Below are positions 18,871 through 27,704 of a stretch of 64,000 nt of DNA, piece by piece. A program made the position numbers and the translations under genes. Below the pieces are notes generated by a model. It ran no database searches. It saw nothing but the letters and a program-made list of their open reading frames with translations, and was not told the DNA's origin. This DNA comes from Aliiroseovarius lamellibrachiae (GTDB taxonomy: Bacteria > Pseudomonadota > Alphaproteobacteria > Rhodobacterales > Rhodobacteraceae). The stretch is from assembly GCF_018599245.1 (NCBI RefSeq), contig NZ_JAHEVJ010000006.1, positions 223,447-287,446 on the forward strand, given 5' to 3'. How positions within the stretch are numbered: position 1 is the first letter of the stretch; every line of letters begins with the position of its first letter.

Positions 18871-19275
18871 GGTGTTCCTTTGGTGTGGAATCGAGACTTG
18901 CCGTACATAGTTCAAAAAATGAAATATCCAAGCAGAAAAGTAAATTTGGCTAATTTTTCCCTCGAAGGTGTAGGGGAGTGGCGGACCTCTCGCCAAAAGC
19001 GACCCGATATATTCGTAACGTCAACCTGAAGGCGCCGACTTTATCAAATGGTCAAAATAGCTAAGAAAACAAGGTTTTTTCGCAAGTTAGTTGGCAGAGT
19101 GTAGGCGGCAATTTCATGAATTGGTAAATTAATATTACCACTTCGTGAAATTATCATTTGAATTCTTGTTTCAACTCCGTAGTAATGTCCGTGGCAACGT
19201 AGGTGACCCTGGGAGAGATGTGGGCCGCCATCGTCTGACAACAAGAGAACTGAAAAACTCGGAGGAGAAATTTTT
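18871..19275. promoter_or_regulatory. 405-base divergent control region (marR-like / TRAP)
   Basis: The gap between the MarR-like gene and the TRAP binding-protein gene is noticeably richer in A+T than its flanks and must hold both promoters. Its main structure is the near-palindrome at 19110-19152, listed separately. The TRAP gene is preceded by a strong ribosome site GGAGGAG at 19261-19267. I see no gene in it. Confidence 0.6.
19110..19152. promoter_or_regulatory. 43-base near-perfect palindrome, candidate operator
   Basis: Outer arms AATTTCATGAA (19110-19120) and TTCGTGAAATT (19142-19152) match 10 of 11. Inner arms TGGTAA (19122-19127) and TTACCA (19135-19140) match fully, around an ATTAATA core. 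The TGGT/ACCA spacing resembles GntR-type operators. It lies 124 bases before the TRAP binding-protein start. Confidence 0.55.
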
Positions 19276-20364
19276 ATGATGGAACGCCGTAAGTTTCTGA
19301 CGGGCGCTGCACTTGGTGCAGGCGCGACCGCATTGGCGACACCCGCACTTGCCCAGGGCGGTAAGACCCTGACAATCGTATCGACATGGCCGCGTGACTT
19401 CCCGGGTTTGGGGATTTCTGCTCAGCGTCTTGCAGATCGCATTGCGCAACTGTCTGACGGTCACTTCAAAGTGGAATACTTCGCGGCAGGCGAACGCGTT
19501 GGTGCGTTTGACTCGTTTGACGAAGTGGCATCTGGCAACAGCCAAGCCTATATCGCCGCTGAATATTACTGGGCTGGGAAACACCCTGCCTTCAACTATT
19601 TCACCTCGGTTCCGTTTGGCATGTCCAACCCCGAGTGGAACGCTTGGATCAAATTCGGCGGCGGCCAAGAGCTGTGGGACGAAGTGTCTGATCAATTCGG
19701 CCTGAAAGCGTTCACTTGTGGCGCAACCGGTACCCAAGCGGGCGGTTGGTTCAACAAAGAAATCGAAAGCGCAGATGACCTGAAAGGTCTGAAAATGCGT
19801 ATTCCGGGCCTTGGTGGTCAGGTTCTGTCGAAACTGGGCGCATCAACCGTGTCGCTGCCTGGTTCGCAAATCTATGAAAACCTTGTGTCTGGTTCGATTG
19901 ACGCAACCGAATGGGTTGGTCCGTACAACGATTACTTCATGAAGTTCTATGAGGCGGCGAAATACTATTACACCGCTGGTATGCATGAACCCGGTGGCGG
20001 TCTGTCCTTTGGTATGAACAAATCTTGGTACGAAGGTCTGTCCGACTGGGAAAAAGCTGTGATCGAAGCCGCTTGTATGGAAGAGAACGCAGCCGCCTAC
20101 GAAGAAAACATCGCGAAAAACGGTGAATATCTGGCCAAGCTTGTTGACGAGCAGGGCGTTCAGGTACGTGCGTTTAACGACGATGTTTGGGACAGCTTTG
20201 GTGAAGCCGCTGAAGAAGTGTTCTCAGAAGTGCGCGACCATTCGGAACTTGCCGCTCGTGTGAACGACAGCTTCCAATCCAAGCTGCGCGAAATGGGTTC
20301 AATGATGAACCAGTTCGAAATCGGCTATGTCAACCAGCGTAACCGTGTGCTGGGCCTGTCGTAA
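19276..20364 (+). CDS. TRAP transporter solute-binding protein, TakP-like
   Basis: The periplasmic receptor of a TRAP transporter, 362 residues. It has a twin-arginine-like signal (RRKFLTGAALGAG) cleaved after about residue 27 (TPALAQ). Motifs shared with the alpha-keto-acid receptor TakP include GGWFNKEI, LKGLKMRIPGLGG, GSIDATEWVGPYND and AKYYYTAGMHEPGG, so pyruvate-like 2-oxo acids are plausible ligands; other TakP-like receptors bind different organic acids. Its ribosome site GGAGGAG is the strongest nearby. A hairpin terminator follows the gene, before the permease genes, which would keep the receptor in excess. Confidence 0.9.
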   Translation: MMERRKFLTGAALGAGATALATPALAQGGKTLTIVSTWPRDFPGLGISAQRLADRIAQLSDGHFKVEYFAAGERVGAFDSFDEVASGNSQAYIAAEYYWAGKHPAFNYFTSVPFGMSNPEWNAWIKFGGGQELWDEVSDQFGLKAFTCGATGTQAGGWFNKEIESADDLKGLKMRIPGLGGQVLSKLGASTVSLPGSQIYENLVSGSIDATEWVGPYNDYFMKFYEAAKYYYTAGMHEPGGGLSFGMNKSWYEGLSDWEKAVIEAACMEENAAAYEENIAKNGEYLAKLVDEQGVQVRAFNDDVWDSFGEAAEEVFSEVRDHSELAARVNDSFQSKLREMGSMMNQFEIGYVNQRNRVLGLS

Positions 20365-20387
20365 GCGACTGATGTCATAACAAAACC

Positions 20388-20417
20388 AGAGCGGGGCTTT
20401 TTTGGCCCCGCTCTTTT
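20388..20417 (+). terminator. Terminator/attenuator between TRAP receptor and permeases
   Basis: A perfect 10-bp stem AGAGCGGGGC / GCCCCGCTCT (20388-20397 with 20405-20414) runs into TTT. It lies 23 bases after the receptor stop and about 48 bases before the small-permease gene. Partial read-through would lower permease expression relative to the receptor. Confidence 0.85.
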
Positions 20418-20465
20418 ACAAGCGCCCCTGGGATATCACCGGGTGCGGCGCTTATGGGGAAGCAG

Positions 20466-21458
20466 ATGCCAAGCGATTTTGCAAATATTCAACGAACCGG
20501 TGAACCCGCCGTTCCCGCCCGCCTTTTTGGCTGGGGGATGCTGGCTGTGCTGTTTGCCTATATGGTTAACAACGTCCTTGTGGTTGGGTTCGGAATGCCG
20601 GGCGTTAAGCCATTGTTTTCGGGCGCCGCTGGTGGGGCCGCTTGGGTCAATGCCGCAGTCTACGCCGCAAGCATCACCGTTGCGGTGCTGTTTGTGTTGC
20701 GCACGCCAGGTAACGCGCTGCGTTGGGACGCGATGACGATCCACAGGTTCAACACATATCTGATCCGCGCCGCCTTCTGGACGGTTTTGTTTGTCGGGAT
20801 TGTCGACAGCGCGATTGCCTTTATGCGTGTCGAGGGGATCTTGGCCGCGATATTTGCCGAAGACACCGTTAAGCTTTTCAGCAAGGCGCGTTGGGTTGGG
20901 CCCTATATCCACATTCCTCTGGTGTTCGCCGGGTTGGTCGTTGCCGGCTTTACCCGCACGCTGGGCTTTACATGGCTTGCCTTGATGATTGTGGCCGCAG
21001 AGCTTTTGATCGTGATCTCACGCTTTGTGTTTTCTTATGAGCAAGCGTTGATGGGCGACCTTGTGCGCTATTGGTACGCTGCTTTGTTCCTGTTTGCCTC
21101 AGCCTATACCCTGTTTGAAGAAGGGCACGTTCGCGTAGATGTTCTTTACGCAGGCTTTGGCCGCACCACCCGTGGATTTGTCAATGCCTTCGGTGCCATC
21201 GCGCTGGGCATGAGCACCGTTTGGGTGATCCTGATCGTCGGCCTGAATGGCAAAACGGCGATCATCAACAGTCCCATCGTCAACTTCGAAATCTCGCAAG
21301 CGGGCGGCGTCGGCATGTTCATCAAGTATCAGATGGCGGCATTCCTTGCGATTTTTGCCACAACAATGCTGATCCAATTCGTCAGCTATTTCCTCGAGGC
21401 CGTGGCCGACAAACGTGACGAGCCGGGCCATCGCGAAATTGCCCCGGCGGCACACTAA
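20466..21458 (+). CDS. TRAP transporter small permease (DctQ family)
   Basis: The small membrane subunit of the TRAP transporter. At 330 residues it is larger than the usual 160-200, because an extra N-terminal membrane region (hydrophobic spans at about residues 20-45, 60-80 and 100-125) precedes the DctQ core (about 150-310, with LFLFASAYTLFEEGHVRVDVLY). I favour the ATG at 20466, which has GGGGA five bases upstream; an ATG at 20454 is possible and adds four residues. It ends 14 bases before the large permease. Confidence 0.85.
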   Translation: MPSDFANIQRTGEPAVPARLFGWGMLAVLFAYMVNNVLVVGFGMPGVKPLFSGAAGGAAWVNAAVYAASITVAVLFVLRTPGNALRWDAMTIHRFNTYLIRAAFWTVLFVGIVDSAIAFMRVEGILAAIFAEDTVKLFSKARWVGPYIHIPLVFAGLVVAGFTRTLGFTWLALMIVAAELLIVISRFVFSYEQALMGDLVRYWYAALFLFASAYTLFEEGHVRVDVLYAGFGRTTRGFVNAFGAIALGMSTVWVILIVGLNGKTAIINSPIVNFEISQAGGVGMFIKYQMAAFLAIFATTMLIQFVSYFLEAVADKRDEPGHREIAPAAH

Positions 21459-21472
21459 CAGGATATCAGATC

Positions 21473-24127
21473 ATGGAACTCTATTTCCTCGCCCTTCTCA
21501 TCCTGATTATGGCCATGTCCCTTGGGTCCGGCTTTCCGGTGGCCTTTGCGCTGCCGGGTGCGGCCATTATCACCATCGGGATTGCCGCAGGCACCGGCTA
21601 TTTCTTTGCCGGCTCCACCGATGCGTATTTTCATTCCGGTGGGCCAAGCCAATGGCTGTCGGCCGGCGTGACCAACCTTCGCGGCGTCTATTGGGAGGTG
21701 GAGCGAGATACGCTGATTGCGATCCCATTGTTCATCTTCATGGGCATCATGCTGCAACGTTCAAAAATTGCCGAAGACCTTTTGGTTACCATGGCACGGC
21801 TGTTTGGCCCCGTGCCCGGCGGTCTGGGCATCTCGGTTGTCTTTGTGGGCGCGCTTTTGGCGGCGACCACGGGGATCGTGGGGGCAACTGTTGTGGCGAT
21901 GGGCCTGATCTCATTGCCCGCGATGTTGCGCAACAATTACTCGTCATCTTTGGCGACCGGCACCATTGCGGCCTCTGGCACACTGGGTCAGATTATCCCG
22001 CCGTCGATTGTTCTGATTATCCTTGCGGACCAATTGGCATCCGCCACGGACCAGGCGTCCACGGCGCGAAAGCTTTTACACAAAGAGGCAACGGGCGAAT
22101 TGTCGATGCCATCCGTATTCGACGTGGCGTCGACATCCGCAGGCGAGATGTTTCTTGGCGCGTTTATCCCCGGCATGGTTTTGGTCGGGCTCTATATGCT
22201 CTACATCTTGGTCTTTGCGATCTTGCGCCCGAAACATGCGCCCGCCGTGCCGTACGAAGGCAAATTTGACGCGGGTTTCCTGCGCAATGTTGCCATCACT
22301 CTGGTGCCGCCACTTGCGCTGATCTTTCTGGTGCTTGGGTCCATTATTGCGGGGATCGCGACCGTGAACCAAGCCGGGGCCATTGGTGCCGCCGGGGCGA
22401 TGATCATGGCCGGGTATCGTCTGCCCAAGGGGGGTAAAACGCTTTACTACCCCGCGCTGATGGCTCTTTTGGCAATGGGCATGATTGCCTTTGCACTGAC
22501 CAGTTTTGATATGAACATCAAAGCGATTGACAGCGGCGCTGACCAGCTGGGTATTGCCATTGGCGCCTTTGCCACCGTGATGCTTTTGGTGGCGCTGGTG
22601 TGGTCGGGCGCGCGGATCTTTAAGATTGAAAACACCCTTCAAGGTGTGATGCTGGAAACAGCCAAGACAACTTCGTTGGTGTTTATCATCCTGTTGGGGG
22701 CCGCCATGTTGACCGCCGCCTTCCGCGCCTTTGGCGGCGAGGAGTTGGTGAAGGAATTCTTGCTCGGCCTGCCAGGTGGGTTCTGGATGCAGTTTATCAT
22801 CGTGATGTTGGTGATCTTCATCTTGGGTTTCTTTCTGGATTTCATCGAGATCGCCGTTGTGGTTGTGCCGATTGTGGCGCCGATCCTGCTGGCGGACCCG
22901 TCTGCCAACATCACTGCCGTTTGGTTGGGTGTGATGATCGGTTTGAACATTCAAACCAGCTTCCTCACCCCACCGTTTGGCTTTGCGCTCTTTTACCTAC
23001 GCGGTGTTGCGCCCGCGGTGGTAAAGACCGTGCAGATGTACAAAGGCGTGATTGCATTCATTCTGCTGCAAATCTCGGCGCTGACCATTGTGGGGGGCTT
23101 TCCGCCGCTGGTGAACTATTTGCCAAACCGCGTCAGTTTCCTGTCGGAAAGCAGCCCGCCCCCGCGTAACCCCAAGTTGCAACTGTGCCTTGAGGATTAT
23201 GTGGGTCAGCAGCTGATGCAAAGCACCGCAACCGCGGATGCGATTGCTGCGGCGCGCGGGCTGGACCTGTCGGTTCTGCCAAAAGATCTGGCAAAGGATT
23301 TAGCCGGCGGCTTGGATCAAGCGGACACCGCGATGGCCAAATTGGCTGAGGCATTTGCCTCTGCCGAAGTGGTACAGGAAGCGGCCCCTGCCTATCGACC
23401 AATGCACGGTGTTGTGCGCGGGATCGAAAAGCAAATCCGCAATCGTGGCACGCATGTCAAAGAGCTTGAGACACGGATCAGCCGCCTTCGCGATGAAAGC
23501 GAAGCGGCGGAGCGGGCTAAGCTCGAGGCGGAATTGGCTGTTTACAACGCTGAAATCGCGGCATTTGAGGCTGAAATTCCGGACGCATGGGAAGATCAGC
23601 ACGCAACCTTCCTAAAACTCACTCAGGCTGAGAATAAGGCGCGGGCTGTGTACCGTCGTGCGGCAGATGCGGCGTATGAAGCCCCGCTGTCTGTTCTGGC
23701 GGTGCTGGATTCGAATGCTGATTTTGCAGCGCTTGAAGGGCCGCTTCGCGACATGCGCAGCACCATCGAGACGACACCCGAGGCTGAGGCAGAGGGGCTT
23801 GTGAACGAGCTGACCAAAGCCTTTAGCGCGGTGGAGGGGTCTGACGATGTGAAAAAGGCTCTGAAAAAGGCGCGTAAAGCGTTGAAGTCGAAAACGCCGG
23901 ATCGTGCGACGGCATTGGTCGAGTATGATAAAGCGGTTGTGGCCTATGAAGAGCAAGTCGTGTGGCGTGGATCAGCAGAAGACCAGCTGCGGGCGGGTCT
24001 GACATCCTATGTGGAGACCCTGAAAGGGACCCTTGGGGTGCGTCTACAGAAGCGATTTACGCGTGATCAGGCGCTGGAAATGGCCTCTTGTACGGCTTAC
24101 CACAGGGATATTTCCCTTAACTTCTAG
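21473..24127 (+). CDS. TRAP transporter large permease (DctM) with long coiled-coil tail
   Basis: The main sodium- or proton-coupled channel subunit of the TRAP transporter. Residues 1 to about 555 are a DctM membrane domain with many hydrophobic spans (GSGFPVAFALPGAA, ATTGIVGATVVAMGLISLPAML, GTLGQIIPPSIVLIILADQL). It has an extra hydrophilic insert near residues 185-220. From about residue 560 to 884 follows a hydrophilic, highly charged tail with heptad-like Ala/Glu/Leu/Lys patterns (VKELETRISRLRDESEAAERA, KKALKKARKALKSK). Ordinary DctM proteins of about 430 residues lack it. No frameshift or internal start explains the tail as a separate gene. Its role is unknown. Confidence 0.9.
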   Translation: MELYFLALLILIMAMSLGSGFPVAFALPGAAIITIGIAAGTGYFFAGSTDAYFHSGGPSQWLSAGVTNLRGVYWEVERDTLIAIPLFIFMGIMLQRSKIAEDLLVTMARLFGPVPGGLGISVVFVGALLAATTGIVGATVVAMGLISLPAMLRNNYSSSLATGTIAASGTLGQIIPPSIVLIILADQLASATDQASTARKLLHKEATGELSMPSVFDVASTSAGEMFLGAFIPGMVLVGLYMLYILVFAILRPKHAPAVPYEGKFDAGFLRNVAITLVPPLALIFLVLGSIIAGIATVNQAGAIGAAGAMIMAGYRLPKGGKTLYYPALMALLAMGMIAFALTSFDMNIKAIDSGADQLGIAIGAFATVMLLVALVWSGARIFKIENTLQGVMLETAKTTSLVFIILLGAAMLTAAFRAFGGEELVKEFLLGLPGGFWMQFIIVMLVIFILGFFLDFIEIAVVVVPIVAPILLADPSANITAVWLGVMIGLNIQTSFLTPPFGFALFYLRGVAPAVVKTVQMYKGVIAFILLQISALTIVGGFPPLVNYLPNRVSFLSESSPPPRNPKLQLCLEDYVGQQLMQSTATADAIAAARGLDLSVLPKDLAKDLAGGLDQADTAMAKLAEAFASAEVVQEAAPAYRPMHGVVRGIEKQIRNRGTHVKELETRISRLRDESEAAERAKLEAELAVYNAEIAAFEAEIPDAWEDQHATFLKLTQAENKARAVYRRAADAAYEAPLSVLAVLDSNADFAALEGPLRDMRSTIETTPEAEAEGLVNELTKAFSAVEGSDDVKKALKKARKALKSKTPDRATALVEYDKAVVAYEEQVVWRGSAEDQLRAGLTSYVETLKGTLGVRLQKRFTRDQALEMASCTAYHRDISLNF

Positions 24128-24130
24128 CGT

Positions 24131-24145
24131 CTTACGTAACGTAAG
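24131..24145. repeat. Perfect palindrome CTTACGTAACGTAAG
   Basis: A perfect 7-bp inverted repeat around one base lies directly after the large-permease stop. Its core TACGTAAC recurs at 24183-24190, past the terminator and before the next operon. It may be an operator pair for the downstream ABC operon. Confidence 0.4.
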
Positions 24146-24148
24146 CTT

Positions 24149-24181
24149 AAAGGGCCGGGCAATTGTCTGGCCCTTTTTTTT
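24149..24181 (+). terminator. Rho-independent terminator of TRAP operon
   Basis: AAAGGGCC pairs with GGCCCTTT (24149-24156 with 24169-24176), followed by a T-run to 24181. Confidence 0.9.
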
Positions 24182-24336
24182 GTACGTAACATTGTCGGAA
24201 CTGTGCGCCTCTATGTCGTAATATTGTTACCGCAAGTCGGTTACAGCCCTTGCCATGCCCGCTCATCTGCGCAAAGCTTTGTGCGGAACAAAAGAAATAA
24301 TGACGGGCCGAATGGCCTGACCAATGGGAGCTCCAC

Positions 24337-25923
24337 ATGTCAAAAGAACTTGAATACCTATCCAAACGCGTTGCTGCGAACAAACTGTCACGCCGCGATT
24401 TTCTGGGCCGTGCCTCTGCGTTGGGTGTGTCTGCTGCGGCTGCCAACACAATGCTGTCGGGTGCTGCACATGCTGCGGGCCCAGTAAAAGGTGGTACGCT
24501 TAAGATTGGTATGAACGGTGGCGCAAGCACCGATACATTGGATCCAGGTCTGGTTGCATCTCAGGCAACCAAGGGTGTTCTGCGTCATTGGGGTGATACC
24601 TTGGTGAATGCATCGCCAACCGGCGAGCTGGACATGCGCCTGGCCGAGAGCATCGAAAGCTCTCCGGATGCGAAGGTCTGGCATTTTAACATGCGTCAGG
24701 GCGTCGAATTCCATAACGGCAAAACAATGACCGCCGAAGATGCGATGAAAACCATCGAGCGCCACTCGAACGAAGAATCGAAGTCGGGTGCTCTGGGGAT
24801 CGTGAAAGGCATCGAATCGATGTCCGTCAGCGGCAACACATTGTCAGTGACCTTGGACACACCAAACGCGGACCTTCCTTACCTTCTGGCAGATTATCAC
24901 CTTGTGATTCAGCCAAACGGCGGCATGGATGATCCAAACGCAGGGATCGGCACCGGCCCCTATACGGTTGAAGTGAATGAACCGGGCGTGCGCTATGGGT
25001 TCAAAAAATTCGCAAACCATTGGGATGAAAGCATCGGTCATGCGGCGGAAACAGAGCTGTTGGTTCTGAACGATGCAACTGCTCGTATGGCAGCATTGCA
25101 ATCTGGTCAGGTTCACATGGTGAACTCGGTTGAGCCAAAGGTTGCATCCCTTCTGGATCGCGCGCCGGGGATCTCGGTGAAAAACGTATCTGGCCGCGGC
25201 CACTATGTGTTCATCATGCACACGGACACCGCGCCGTTTGACAACAAAGACCTGCGTTTGGCGCTGAAATACGCGATCAACCGTCAGGAAATGGTCGACA
25301 AGATCCTGAAAGGTTATGGCGGTGTTGGTAACGACATGCCGATCAATGCCTCTTACCCACTGTTTGATGAAACCATTCCACAGCGTGAGTATGATCCTGA
25401 GAAAGCGGCAGAGCACTATAAAGCATCTGGCCACGACGGAAGCCCAATCATTCTGCGCGTTGCTGATGCGGCGTTCCCGGGCGCGGTTGATGCGGCCCAG
25501 CTGTTCCAGCAAAGCGCCGCCGCTGCGGGCATCCCGCTGGAAATCAAACGCGAGCCTAACGATGGCTATTGGTCAGAAGTTTGGAACAAGCAACCGTTCT
25601 GTGCCTCTTACTGGGGTGGCCGTCCGGTGCAGGATCAGATGTATTCGACCGCTTATCTGTCGACCGCTGACTGGAACGACACAAGGTTCAACAACCCCGA
25701 GTTTGACAGCCTGCTTAGCCAAGCCAAAGCGGAATTGGATCCAGCAAAGCGTAAAGCGCTTTACAGCCAGATGGGTCACATCGTGCGCGACGAAGGCGGC
25801 CTGATTTGTCCGATGTTCAACGACTTTGTTGACGCGGTCAGTGATAAGGTTGGCGGGTTCGAACCCGATCCCAACGGGGAACTGATGGATAACATCGCCA
25901 GTTCACGCTGCTGGTTGGCGTAA
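24337..25923 (+). CDS. Peptide-type ABC transporter substrate-binding protein
   Basis: This family 5 (DppA/OppA-like) periplasmic binding protein has 528 residues. A twin-arginine signal, SRRDFLGRASALGVSAAA, lies at residues about 18-35 with cleavage after AAHAA near 47, so it is probably exported folded. The family core starts at KGGTLKIGMNGG, with LAESIESSPDAKVWHFNMRQGVEFHNGK and a C-terminal lobe. It begins a likely six-gene operon with two permeases, a fused ATPase, a phosphodiesterase-like enzyme and an acylpyruvase-like enzyme. Those enzymes hint that the ligand may not be a simple peptide. Confidence 0.9.
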   Translation: MSKELEYLSKRVAANKLSRRDFLGRASALGVSAAAANTMLSGAAHAAGPVKGGTLKIGMNGGASTDTLDPGLVASQATKGVLRHWGDTLVNASPTGELDMRLAESIESSPDAKVWHFNMRQGVEFHNGKTMTAEDAMKTIERHSNEESKSGALGIVKGIESMSVSGNTLSVTLDTPNADLPYLLADYHLVIQPNGGMDDPNAGIGTGPYTVEVNEPGVRYGFKKFANHWDESIGHAAETELLVLNDATARMAALQSGQVHMVNSVEPKVASLLDRAPGISVKNVSGRGHYVFIMHTDTAPFDNKDLRLALKYAINRQEMVDKILKGYGGVGNDMPINASYPLFDETIPQREYDPEKAAEHYKASGHDGSPIILRVADAAFPGAVDAAQLFQQSAAAAGIPLEIKREPNDGYWSEVWNKQPFCASYWGGRPVQDQMYSTAYLSTADWNDTRFNNPEFDSLLSQAKAELDPAKRKALYSQMGHIVRDEGGLICPMFNDFVDAVSDKVGGFEPDPNGELMDNIASSRCWLA

Positions 25924-25932
25924 GGCCAAACC

Positions 25933-26889
25933 ATGCATCCTGTCTTAAAACTTATTGCCCAGCGATTAGCGCTGGGCATCCTTCTACTCCTTGCCGCCTC
26001 CCTGCTGATTTTTGCCGGCACGCAGATCCTTCCGGGTGATGTGGCGCAATCCATTCTTGGTCAATCGGCAACACCCGAAGCCCTTGCCAACCTGCGCGCA
26101 GAGCTTGGTTTGAATGAACCCGCCATGAGCCGCTATTTCAGCTGGCTTGCGGGGGCGATTCAAGGCGACTTGGGTACCGCGCTGACCAACGGACAAGATA
26201 TCACCAAATCCTTGGGCGGACGGTTGAAAAACACCCTGTTCCTCGCGTTCTGGGCGGCTGTTGTGGCCGTGCCTCTGGCGATTTTCTTGGGCCTTCTTGC
26301 GGTGCGTTTCCGCGAACGGTGGCCTGATAAACTGATCTCAGCGGTCACGTTGGCATCAATTTCGGTTCCGGAATTCCTGATCGGTTACGTCCTGATGTAT
26401 ATCGTTGGCGTGAAACTGGGCTGGGCGCCTACCGTGGCAACGGTTTACGATTCGATGAGCTTTCTTGAAAAGCTGAATGCGATCGCATTGCCGGTTGCGG
26501 TTCTGACCATGGTGGTTCTGGCGCATATGATGCGCATGACCCGCGCGGCCATTTTGAACGTGATGCAATCGGCCTATATCGAAACAGCCGAACTTAAGGG
26601 CCTGTCCAGTTTCCAAGTGATCTACCGCCATGCGTTCCCTAACGCGATCGCGCCGGTGGTGAATGTGGTCATGCTGAATCTGGCCTATCTGGTTGTGGGT
26701 GTTGTCGTTGTCGAGGTGGTCTTTGTCTATCCCGGCATGGGGCAATATCTGGTGGACCACGTCTCGAAACGTGATGTGCCGGTGGTCCAGGCCTGTGGCC
26801 TGATCTTTGCCGCTGTTTATATCGGTCTGAACATGGTCGCTGACATCGTGTCGATCCTTGCAAATCCACGCCTGAGGCACCCGAAATGA
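25933..26889 (+). CDS. ABC transporter permease, DppB type
   Basis: The first inner-membrane permease of the peptide-type importer, 318 residues with about six helices. It has the DppB features AGTQILPGDVA after helix 1 and the EAA loop ETAELKGLSSFQVIYRHAFPNAIAP near residues 215-240, where the ATPase docks. It starts 9 bases after the binding-protein gene and overlaps the next permease gene by four bases. Confidence 0.93.
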   Translation: MHPVLKLIAQRLALGILLLLAASLLIFAGTQILPGDVAQSILGQSATPEALANLRAELGLNEPAMSRYFSWLAGAIQGDLGTALTNGQDITKSLGGRLKNTLFLAFWAAVVAVPLAIFLGLLAVRFRERWPDKLISAVTLASISVPEFLIGYVLMYIVGVKLGWAPTVATVYDSMSFLEKLNAIALPVAVLTMVVLAHMMRMTRAAILNVMQSAYIETAELKGLSSFQVIYRHAFPNAIAPVVNVVMLNLAYLVVGVVVVEVVFVYPGMGQYLVDHVSKRDVPVVQACGLIFAAVYIGLNMVADIVSILANPRLRHPK

Positions 26890-27704
26890 TGAGAATTCCT
26901 CCTGCGGCCTTGATTGGCCTCTTTTTCACCGGGCTCTACTTCTTTGTGGCAATTTTTGCACCTTGGATTGCGCCTTACTCGATGACGGAAATCGTAAGCG
27001 ATATTCCATGGGATGTGGCGTCTGCTCAGCATTGGTTGGGCACGGATAATATCGGTCGCGATCTGCTGACCCGGATGATCTATGGTGGTCGGACAACAAT
27101 CTTTATCGCAACCGCTGCCACAATCCTAAGCTTTACCCTTGGGTCCGTTCTTGGCCTGACGGCGGCTGTGATTGGCGGTTGGGTTGATCAAGCGATGAGC
27201 CGCTTTGTTGACCTGATTATGTCAATTCCAACGCTGATCTTTGCGCTGGTGGTCCTGTCGGTGATGCCGGTGACCATGCCGATCCTGATCCTTGTGATGG
27301 GGCTTTTGGATTCCACACGCGTTTACCGTCTGGCGCGGGCCGTTGCGGTGGACATCAACGTGATGGATTTTGTCGAGGCCGCCAAGCTGCGCGGCGAAGG
27401 CAATCGCTGGGTGATCTTTCGTGAAATCCTTCCCAATGCGCTGTCGCCATTGGTTGCTGAAATGGGGCTGCGCTTTATCTTCGCAGTGCTCTTCGTGTCC
27501 ACATTGTCGTTCCTTGGCCTTGGGGTGCAACCCCCGAACGCGGACTGGGGTGGCATCGTGAAGGAAAACAAAGATGGTATCGTCTATGGCATCCCTGCGG
27601 CGCTTTACCCCGCATTTGCCATCGCGACACTTGCGATCTCTGTGAACCTCGTGGCGGACTGGGTTCTGAACCGCACCGCCAGCTTGAAAGGGGGTCGCGG
27701 ATGA
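26886..27704 (+). CDS. ABC transporter permease, DppC type
   Basis: The second permease, 272 residues. It shows the DppC N-terminus (one helix, then WLGTDNIGRDLLTRMIYGGRT), about five further helices and the EAA loop FVEAAKLRGEGNRWVIFREILPNAL. It overlaps both neighbours by four bases, so its translation is coupled to the DppB-type gene and the fused ATPase gene. Confidence 0.93.
   Translation: MMRIPPAALIGLFFTGLYFFVAIFAPWIAPYSMTEIVSDIPWDVASAQHWLGTDNIGRDLLTRMIYGGRTTIFIATAATILSFTLGSVLGLTAAVIGGWVDQAMSRFVDLIMSIPTLIFALVVLSVMPVTMPILILVMGLLDSTRVYRLARAVAVDINVMDFVEAAKLRGEGNRWVIFREILPNALSPLVAEMGLRFIFAVLFVSTLSFLGLGVQPPNADWGGIVKENKDGIVYGIPAALYPAFAIATLAISVNLVADWVLNRTASLKGGRG

Noticed and set aside
21415..22269. 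A 284-codon open frame overlapping the TRAP large permease in another phase
   Set aside because: It lies almost wholly within the well-supported DctM gene, has a His/Arg-rich composition with no family motif, and lacks a ribosome site.
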